From Collinsella tanakaei (GTDB lineage: Bacteria > Actinomycetota > Coriobacteriia > Coriobacteriales > Coriobacteriaceae): 64,000 bases of DNA. A program made the position numbers and the translations under genes. Shown one piece after another: positions 37,602 through 44,290 of the stretch (within the stretch, counting starts at the first letter, position 1; each line of letters begins with the position of its first letter). The notes under the pieces are model-generated. The model ran no database searches. It was given only the letters and a program-made list of their open reading frames with translations, and had not been told where the DNA came from. The stretch covers positions 48,283 through 112,282 of the forward strand of contig NZ_JACJMB010000006.1 in assembly GCF_016902615.1 (NCBI RefSeq). Reading direction: 5' to 3'.

Positions 37602-38600
37602 TTACGCGCCGATCGCAGGGGGCTCGGGCGCGGTCTCGATGTCGGCACGCTCGCCGATGCAGACCTTCCACAGATCGGACCACGTGCCGTCCTGCTCGAT
37701 TATGGTCAGGAAGTTGTTGATGAAGGCCACGCCGTCAGAGTCGAGCGGCAGGCCGATGCCGTAGGCGTCGACCGGGCCGAACGGGTCGCCCGCGAGCTTG
37801 TAGGCGCCCGGGCGCTTGACCATATCGCTCAGCAGCACGGTCTGGTCGATCACGTAGGCGTCCACACGGCCCTGCTCGAGCGCGGAGCGCGCCTCCTCAT
37901 CGGTCGTGAACTCCTGCACGACCGCCTCGGGCGCATACTCCTCGAGCACGGTCGGGCCGGTGGAGCCGGACTGGGCGGCAACATTCTTGCCGGCGAGGTC
38001 GTCGACACCGTTGATATCGGTGTTGTCGGCCATGACGAGAATGCCCTGCTGGGTGGTGTAGTACGGGCCGGCGAAGGAGATGACCTTCTTGCGGTCATCG
38101 GTGATGGAGTAGGTTGCAAACACCGCATCGACCTGGTCGTTGGTGAGCACGGACTCACGGGTATCGGAGGTGACCTGGGTGAGCTCGTAGGCGTTCTCGT
38201 CGCCCAGGACGTAGCGGGCGAGCAGCTGGAACAGGCCCGCGTCGAAGCCGCGTACCTTGCCGTCCTTCTCGTTCATGAGGGAAAAGAGCATCGAGGTCTG
38301 CACGCCGCCGACGCGCAGCTTGCCGGACTCGTTGACCTTAGTCGCCCAGGTACTCGAGGTGATGGTGTCGTCGTCGGCGATAGGGCCGGAGGCGACCAGG
38401 GTGTCGTACTGCTCGGCGTCGAGCTTCTGCTCCTCGGATTCCGTATCGGTGGAGTCTGAAGCGGTCCCGGAACCCTCGGGTGCGGGCGCCTCGGTATCGC
38501 TGCAGCCGGCAAGGCCGAGCGTCAGCGCACCGGCGGCGCCGAGGCCCATGAGCGCCTGGCGGCGGTTGAGCATAACCTGATCGAGCATCTGCTTGGACAT
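37602..38600 (-). CDS. Polar amino-acid ABC transporter substrate-binding lipoprotein (GluB type)
   Basis: A 332-residue binding protein. The signal peptide has NRRQALMGLG, a twin-arginine-like start, and the lipobox LAGC with Cys33, so it may be a Tat- or Sec-exported lipoprotein. A Ser/Thr/Glu-rich linker (about 35-65) leads to the type II solute-binding fold, with GKLRVGGV near its start, RGFDAGLFQLLARYVLG, and FAGPYYTTQQGILV. The gene is first in the operon; a candidate promoter and palindrome lie upstream. Glutamate/aspartate is the usual ligand of this group. Confidence 0.92.
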   Translation of the reverse strand: MSKQMLDQVMLNRRQALMGLGAAGALTLGLAGCSDTEAPAPEGSGTASDSTDTESEEQKLDAEQYDTLVASGPIADDDTITSSTWATKVNESGKLRVGGVQTSMLFSLMNEKDGKVRGFDAGLFQLLARYVLGDENAYELTQVTSDTRESVLTNDQVDAVFATYSITDDRKKVISFAGPYYTTQQGILVMADNTDINGVDDLAGKNVAAQSGSTGPTVLEEYAPEAVVQEFTTDEEARSALEQGRVDAYVIDQTVLLSDMVKRPGAYKLAGDPFGPVDAYGIGLPLDSDGVAFINNFLTIIEQDGTWSDLWKVCIGERADIETAPEPPAIGA

Positions 38601-38666
38601 GAGATGGTCCTTTCAGTCGTGTGTGCGCGATGCGACACACACACCCGCACATCAGCACATATGACT

Positions 38667-38724
38667 ATTGTATTCGCTCATCATACCCAGCAAGTCGAAA
38701 TTAGAAACTTGAAACATTCAAGTT
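38667..38724 (-). promoter_or_regulatory. Candidate promoter and operator of the amino-acid ABC operon
   Basis: On the minus strand a -10 box TACAAT (38672-38667) lies about 65 bp before the GluB-type start. Upstream of it is a perfect palindrome, AACTTGAA-TGT-TTCAAGTT (38724-38706), 8-bp arms around 3 nt, a position suited to an activator or repressor. The -35 is weak. Confidence 0.5.
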
Positions 38725-38771
38725 GGGGCGGCGACGCACCCTTGTGCATCGTCGCCCGCATCATCGCAGGG

Positions 38772-40589
38772 CTACTCCTCCACCCCGCCGTTTTCGAACT
38801 GAGAGTTATAGAGCTCGGCGTAGAAGCCGCCGCGTGCGAGCAGCTCCTCGTGGCGACCGGACTCCACGATGTCGCCGTCGCGCAGCACCAAGATCATGTC
38901 GGCGTTTCTGATCGTCGACAGGCGGTGCGCGATGACGAAGCTCGTGCGACCCTGCATGAGAGCGTCCATGGCGCGCTGGATGCGCTCCTCGGTGCGCGTG
39001 TCCACGTTCGACGTCGCCTCATCGAGGATGAGGATCGGACGGTCGGCAATGAAGGCGCGCGCGATCGTGAGCAGCTGCTTTTGGCCCTGGCTCACGTTCG
39101 AGGCGTCCTCGTTCAGCTCGAAGTTGTAGCCGCCGGGCAGTGTGCGGATGAAATGGTCCGCGAGCGCGGCGCGCGCTGCGGCATAGACCTCGTCATCGGT
39201 GGCGTCGGCGCGACCGTAGCGGATGTTCTCGAGCACCGACCCCTTGAACAGCCACGTGTCCTGCAGGACCATGGCGAAGTTCTTGCGCAGGTCGTCGCGG
39301 GCGTAGTCGCGCACATCGACCCCGTCGACGCGGATCGCGCCGGCGTTCACGTCGTAGAAGCGCATGACCAGCTTCATGAGGGTCGTCTTGCCCGCACCCG
39401 TCGGACCCACGATGGCAACCGTCTGGCCCGGGGCGACATCGCACGTGAAATCGTGGATGATCGTCTTGTTCGGCACGTAGCCGAACTTCACGTGGTCGAA
39501 GCTGATGGCGCCGCGCGTGGTCTGGGGCAACTCCGGCGTCGTCGCGTCGGGCGACTCCTCGGGCTCAGCCAGAAACTCGAAGACGCGCTCGGCGGCGGCA
39601 GACAGCATCTGCATCATGTTCGACACCTGCGTGAGCTGCGTGATGGGCTGCGTGAAGTTGCGCACGTACTGCATAAACGCCTGGATGTCGCCGACCGTGA
39701 TGGCACCGGTGACCGCCAGGAAGGCGCCCACCGACACGACGGCCACGTAGGCGAGGTTCGCCACGAAGTTCATGATCGGCTGCATGAGGCCGGACAGGAA
39801 CTGGGCGCGCCAGCCCGCGTCGTACAGCAGGTTGTTCTTCTTGTCGAAGTCGGCGACGGCGCGCTGCTCGCGGTTGAATACCTTGATGACGTTTTGGCCG
39901 GAGAAGCTCTCCTCGATGATGCCGTCGACCTGGCCGAGCAGCGTCTGCTGCTGGCGGAAGTAACGCTGCGAGGAGCGCACCACGATGACGATGAGAACGA
40001 GCGAGACCGGGATCGTCAAAAACGTGATGCCGGCGAGCGCGGCCGAGACCGAGATCATCATCACGGTCACGCCGATGATCTGCGTGATGGACGTGATGAG
40101 CTGCGTGACGCACTGGTTGAGCGACTGGCCGACGGTGTCGACGTCGTTGGTGATGCGGGACAGCACGTCGCCCACGGAGTTGCTCTCGAAATACGACAGC
40201 GGCATGCGGTCGATCTTCTCCACGATCTCACGGCGCATGCGGTAGCACACGCGCTGCGTCACGCCGGTCATGAGCCAGCCCTGAAGGAAGTTGAAGGCAG
40301 CGCTCGTGATGTAGAGGCACAGAAGCCCGGCGAGGATGTAGCCGATACCGGCGAAATCGATCGATCCCGTCCCCAAGATCTTCGCGGAGACGCCCTCGAA
40401 GAGCTTCGTGGTGGCGCTGCCCAGGATGCGCGGACCGATGACGTTGAAGACGACGGAGGCAATCGCGCAGATGAGCGCGATGATGAGCGGGATCCGCTCA
40501 TGGGCGAGATAGCCGACAAGGCGGACGGCCGTGCCCTTGAAATCGCGGGCGCGCTCGGAGGCGGGACCGCGGCGAGCAGGACCTGGCAT
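38772..40589 (-). CDS. ABC exporter half-transporter, catalytic-site partner (multidrug/lipid type)
   Basis: A 605-residue type IV ABC exporter subunit: six membrane spans (about 25-330) followed by an ATPase with Walker A GPTGAGKTTLM, a signature altered to VSQGQKQ, and Walker B ILILDEATSNVD whose catalytic Glu is intact. It pairs with the subunit encoded just upstream, whose Walker B Glu is replaced by Asp and whose signature is canonical. Together they give one competent and one degenerate ATP site, as in LmrCD/BmrCD and TM287/288. The ATG shares one base with the upstream gene's stop (TGATG). Substrates are probably drugs or lipids. Confidence 0.92.
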   Translation of the reverse strand: MPGPARRGPASERARDFKGTAVRLVGYLAHERIPLIIALICAIASVVFNVIGPRILGSATTKLFEGVSAKILGTGSIDFAGIGYILAGLLCLYITSAAFNFLQGWLMTGVTQRVCYRMRREIVEKIDRMPLSYFESNSVGDVLSRITNDVDTVGQSLNQCVTQLITSITQIIGVTVMMISVSAALAGITFLTIPVSLVLIVIVVRSSQRYFRQQQTLLGQVDGIIEESFSGQNVIKVFNREQRAVADFDKKNNLLYDAGWRAQFLSGLMQPIMNFVANLAYVAVVSVGAFLAVTGAITVGDIQAFMQYVRNFTQPITQLTQVSNMMQMLSAAAERVFEFLAEPEESPDATTPELPQTTRGAISFDHVKFGYVPNKTIIHDFTCDVAPGQTVAIVGPTGAGKTTLMKLVMRFYDVNAGAIRVDGVDVRDYARDDLRKNFAMVLQDTWLFKGSVLENIRYGRADATDDEVYAAARAALADHFIRTLPGGYNFELNEDASNVSQGQKQLLTIARAFIADRPILILDEATSNVDTRTEERIQRAMDALMQGRTSFVIAHRLSTIRNADMILVLRDGDIVESGRHEELLARGGFYAELYNSQFENGGVEE

Positions 40590-42892
40590 CAGCGCTCACC
40601 TCCTTTCACAGACGGGTCTTGGATGACATCGGCTTCAGCGGAAGCATCGTTCGCTTCGGCAAGGCCGAGCTCGGATGCGGACAGCTGGCTCTTGGCGATC
40701 TCGAGGTACTCCGGACAGCTCCGCAGCAGCTCCTCGTGCGTGCCGCGGCCCACGATGCGCCCGTCATCGAGCACGAGGATCTCGTCGGCATGCATGATGG
40801 TCGCGATGCGCTGCGCCACGATGATGATGGCGGCGCCCGAAGCAGAGCGCGTAAGCTCGGCGCGCAGCGTCGCATCGGTCTTGTAGTCGAGCGCCGAGAA
40901 CGAGTCGTCGAACACCAGGACCTTCGGATGGATCGCCAGAGCGCGCGCGATGGACAGGCGCTGGTTCTGACCGCCGGAGACGTTCGAGCCGCCTTGACTG
41001 ATGGGGCTCAGGTAGCCATCGGGCTTCGCGTCGATGAACTCCTCCGCCTGCGCGACGCGGGCGGCCTCGACCATATCGGCATCGCTCATGGACTCGTCGC
41101 CGTACTTGATGTTGCTTTCGATGGTGCCGGAGAACAGCATGCGCTTCTGGGGAACGTAGCCGATCGTGCGGCGGAGCTCCTCGAGATCGATGTCGCGGAT
41201 ATCGACGCCGTCAAGGGTGATGGAGCCCTCCGTCACATCGTAGAGGCGCGGGATGAGCTGCACGAGCGTGGACTTGCCGCAGCCCGTGGAGCCGATGATG
41301 GCGGTCGTCTTGCCCGGACGCGCCGTGAAGCTGATGTGCTCGAGCGTCGGCATGTCGGCATCCGGGTAGGAGAACGTCACGTCGTTGTAGGAGACAACGC
41401 CCCGCCAGCCCTCGCCGTTCTCGCGCGTGACGCACCGCTCCGGCGACGGGTTGTGGATGGACGTATTCGTGTCGAGCACGTCCAGCACGCGCTCGGCCGC
41501 CACGCCGGCGCGCGGCAGCATGACCGAAATCATGGTCAGGATCATGAAGCTCATGATGACCTGCATCACGTAGTTGATATAGGCCATGAGCGTACCCACC
41601 TGAAGGCCGCCGGTGTCGACGCCATGGGCGCCGAACCAGACGATGGCCACGGTCGTGGCGTTCATCACGATCATCATGACCGGCATGAGCAGCGACATGC
41701 AGCGGTTGGTGAAGATATAGGTAGAGGTGAGCTCGCGGTTCGCCTCGTCGTAGCGCTCCTCCTCGTGCTTCTGGCGACCGAAGGCGCGAATGGGCATGAT
41801 GCCGGTGAGGATCTCGCGCGCGATGAGGTTGTTACGGTCGACAAGGATCTGCATGATGCGGAACTTCGGCAGCGTGACGCCCATAAGCACGCCGATGGCG
41901 ATGGCGATGGCGACGATGGCGACCACGAGGATCCATTCCATACCGGTCGGCGTCGCGAGCACGCGCACGACCGCACCGAGGCCCATGCACGGGGCGAACA
42001 GGACGATGCGCAGGCACATGACGGTGATCATCTGGATCTGCTGGATGTCGTTCGTGGCGCGCGTGATGAGCGAGGCGGCGGAGAACTTGTTCATCTCGGC
42101 AGGCGAGTAGTCGAGCACACGCTCGTAGAGACGATGGCGCACATCGCGCCCGATCGCCGCGGAGGTACGGCTCGCATTGAACGCCGCGAGGATCGCGCAC
42201 GCAGCGGAGGCGAGCGCATAGCCCAGCATGGTCAGGCCCTGCGCGAACAGGTAGTCGCGCTGGACGGCCGTAAGGTCGACGCCCGCATCCTCATAGGCCT
42301 GGCGCACGAACTCGATCGCGCGCGACTGCACGATGCTCTCCCCCGCGTCGCCAAGGGAGCTCGTGAGCTCCTTACGCGATTCCACGAGCTGCTCCTTCGC
42401 AAGCACGCCCGCATCCACGAGGCTGCTGAGATCGGAGATGTCGACCGTATCGCCGAATACGCGCTCGAGGTTTCCGGCGGTATCTGCAGGAGCCGTGGCA
42501 CCCCGCTCGATCGCCTGGGCGAACTCACCGTAGGAGACACCCTGCTCGAACTGGTAGGCGAGCATCTCCGCCTCGCCGATGAAGGACTCGAGCTCCGTGC
42601 GATCCTCGGAGGTGCCCCCGAACGTACGGACACCGTCGGCATCCGCAGAACTGAAGGACGCCTCGACCTGGTCCGTCTCGTCATCCGACAAGAACAGCTC
42701 GACATCGGACAGATCACTCTCACGGATCTCATCCGGTACCGTGCTCGCAATACCGCCCTGGCTGATACCGACATCGACGATGTCGCTCATGATGCCGGGC
42801 AGGGTGAGCTCGAAGTTCGCCTGCGCGAACAGGAGCACGAGCGCGATGAGGAAGCTGAGCTTATGCTCCTTCAGAAACGAGAAGATCTTCAC
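40589..42892 (-). CDS. ABC exporter half-transporter with large extracytoplasmic insertion
   Basis: A 767-residue subunit. After the first span (about 10-30) there is an insertion of about 180 acidic residues (about 45-225) with several Glu/Asp- and Ser-rich helices before the second span, so it should form an extracytoplasmic domain. The remaining spans and the ATPase follow: Walker A GSTGCGKSTLV, signature VSGGQNQRL, and Walker B VLVFDDSFSALD with Asp in place of the catalytic Glu. This is the degenerate half of a heterodimeric exporter. A GTG at 42892 follows GGGGGAG; another GTG two codons earlier is possible. A dyad at 43111-43125 may regulate it. Confidence 0.9.
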   Translation of the reverse strand: MKIFSFLKEHKLSFLIALVLLFAQANFELTLPGIMSDIVDVGISQGGIASTVPDEIRESDLSDVELFLSDDETDQVEASFSSADADGVRTFGGTSEDRTELESFIGEAEMLAYQFEQGVSYGEFAQAIERGATAPADTAGNLERVFGDTVDISDLSSLVDAGVLAKEQLVESRKELTSSLGDAGESIVQSRAIEFVRQAYEDAGVDLTAVQRDYLFAQGLTMLGYALASAACAILAAFNASRTSAAIGRDVRHRLYERVLDYSPAEMNKFSAASLITRATNDIQQIQMITVMCLRIVLFAPCMGLGAVVRVLATPTGMEWILVVAIVAIAIAIGVLMGVTLPKFRIMQILVDRNNLIAREILTGIMPIRAFGRQKHEEERYDEANRELTSTYIFTNRCMSLLMPVMMIVMNATTVAIVWFGAHGVDTGGLQVGTLMAYINYVMQVIMSFMILTMISVMLPRAGVAAERVLDVLDTNTSIHNPSPERCVTRENGEGWRGVVSYNDVTFSYPDADMPTLEHISFTARPGKTTAIIGSTGCGKSTLVQLIPRLYDVTEGSITLDGVDIRDIDLEELRRTIGYVPQKRMLFSGTIESNIKYGDESMSDADMVEAARVAQAEEFIDAKPDGYLSPISQGGSNVSGGQNQRLSIARALAIHPKVLVFDDSFSALDYKTDATLRAELTRSASGAAIIIVAQRIATIMHADEILVLDDGRIVGRGTHEELLRSCPEYLEIAKSQLSASELGLAEANDASAEADVIQDPSVKGGER

Positions 42893-43110
42893 GCGCACTC
42901 CCCCTTTCTCCCCTTATGTGTCAAAGCCGATAGAACCGTGAACCGTCCGGGAGAAGACAGTCCGCATCATGCCGCTGCCAGGCGCCTCGGCGGCAAAAAA
43001 GCATACACAGCGCGCTCCCACCCGCGGATCACATGAAGGACATTTTTACCTGAAGGTGAGCGGGAAATCAGCCAAAACGGAAGTTCACAAGATGCCAACA
43101 TTTCTTAGGC

Positions 43111-43125
43111 ACCTAATGGTTAGGT
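43111..43125. promoter_or_regulatory. ACCTAA/TTAGGT dyad upstream of the ABC exporter operon
   Basis: The sequence ACCTAA-TGG-TTAGGT is a perfect 6-bp dyad, with further ACCT-type half sites next to it (TACCT at 43137-43141). It lies in the 339-bp gap between the exporter start (42892) and the rpmB stop, upstream of the exporter genes. It resembles a small repressor operator of the MarR or TetR kind; no such regulator gene is adjacent. Confidence 0.4.
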
Positions 43126-43147
43126 ACTGACTGCATTACCTATTCAT

Positions 43148-43171
43148 AAAAAAGGGACCCCGAAGGGTCCC
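43148..43171 (-). terminator. Rho-independent terminator of rpmB
   Basis: On the minus strand a GC-rich 7-bp stem (GGGACCC/GGGTCCC, tetraloop TTCG) is followed directly by TTTTTTATG, a clean U-tract. It lies 60 bp after the rpmB stop codon. Confidence 0.9.
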
Positions 43172-43231
43172 CGAGCGTTCATATAGTGTACCGTCAGATA
43201 CGGTTCACGCGATGTTTGCCGAGAAGGTTAA

Positions 43232-43420
43232 TTAGGAACGAGCCACCTTGCCGGACTTCAGGCAGTTGGTGCACACGTTCATCTTGCGGCGATGACCGTC
43301 GACGACAACGTACACACGCTGGATGTTGGGACGGAACTTACGGATGGCGACGCGGTGCGAGTGGCTAATGGAGCGACCAGCAACGGGGTGCTTACCGCAG
43401 ATCTCACAAACCTTAGACAT
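43232..43420 (-). CDS. rpmB: 50S ribosomal protein L28
   Basis: A 62-residue ribosomal protein starting MSKVCEICGKHPVAGRSISH, with a second Cys pair (CTNC) near the C-terminus, so it is the zinc-binding form. The start at 43420 has AGGAGG nine bases upstream. In Bacillus rpmB lies beside the asp23/yloV genes; here it stands alone 18 kb away with its own terminator. Confidence 0.96.
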   Translation of the reverse strand: MSKVCEICGKHPVAGRSISHSHRVAIRKFRPNIQRVYVVVDGHRRKMNVCTNCLKSGKVARS

Positions 43421-44021
43421 AATCGTTAACCTCCTTGGACGGCATAAAAACAGCCGCATGAACAAACAGCAATGAACTATAACACAGATTCGCCTATCTG
43501 CGGAATCTACACATTGAGCAGCGGACATGCCGGTGGCGCGCGTGACGTGAGGACGGACAAGCGACGCTGGGCCATGCCGAACGGGAAGATATCGCAGGTC
43601 GAGCGTGGAAGAACTATAGCAGATGCCCTGCGCCGCCGCGACCAAGAGATGCTAAATGCACAGGGTTTCGACTGCATGAGGTCCGCGCGCCGCGAAAAGT
43701 CGCGCAGGGCGATCAGGGCACGGCGATGAAAGCCGGCAGCTCGGTATCGCCATTCGGACCCACATGTATATCTAGAAAGGCGCTTGACCGAACGCACTCC
43801 TCCCCCGCGCGCGGACAGGCGGCGCGGCTGAATCACTCGGGAAGGAAGGGTGCGCAAAGCGCGCCAGGAGCTATCGCGAACGCGTCCCACGCGCGACGCC
43901 TCCGGGATGCAGCCTGCGTCACGCAGATGCATGGCGCGCACCCGATGGCGCAAGCGGATGGGCACGAAACGGGCAGACGCAATTCTTGCATACAGCATTC
44001 CATTACGTGACACCGGGAGTA

Positions 44022-44035
44022 TTGAATCGTTTCAA
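44022..44035. promoter_or_regulatory. LacI-type operator-like palindrome 1 upstream of adhE
   Basis: TTGAATCGTTTCAA is a near-perfect palindrome (six of seven pairs) centred on CG, the architecture of LacI/CcpA-family operators. It is 256 bp before the adhE start. Confidence 0.5.
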
Positions 44036-44165
44036 TTATTTAAGGATTAACGAGGGTCATTTGAGGCTTACATATCCCGTTTCCAAAGGTTAATTAGCTG
44101 GTTTTCTCAAATACATGCTGTCGCCCCCTTCACATTTCCGTCATGTCTGCTCCATATCTCAGCAG

Positions 44166-44179
44166 TTGAAGCGTTTCAT
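44166..44179. promoter_or_regulatory. LacI-type operator-like palindrome 2 upstream of adhE
   Basis: TTGAAGCGTTTCAT matches palindrome 1 at 12 of 14 positions, keeps the central CG, and lies 144 bp downstream of it. Two spaced copies in front of one gene suggest cooperative or looped repression. Confidence 0.5.
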
Positions 44180-44290
44180 TACTACCGTTTACGGCAATTA
44201 TCATCCAATGTCGTCCTTTTGCTGTTCTGACCCCCTCGCCCTTGTATAGAATAGGAGTCATAGGCAGGCACCGATGAAAAGGAGCTCAGC

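Larger units (their letters stand above)
43421..44290. other. Long non-coding region upstream of adhE
   Basis: This 870-bp stretch has no convincing gene. The first 560 bp are GC-rich with only arginine-rich, unconserved-looking open frames. The last 300 bp are markedly AT-rich and contain two LacI-type palindromes (44022-44035 and 44166-44179) and a promoter-like TAGAAT at 44247-44252. The part near adhE is probably a regulated promoter and a long leader. The GC-rich part could hold a decayed gene or an unrecognised RNA. Confidence 0.6.

Noticed and set aside
43507..44013. 168-codon minus-strand open frame upstream of adhE
   Set aside because: Arg/Ser-rich without hydrophobic core or motif and with no good start site; treated as non-coding.
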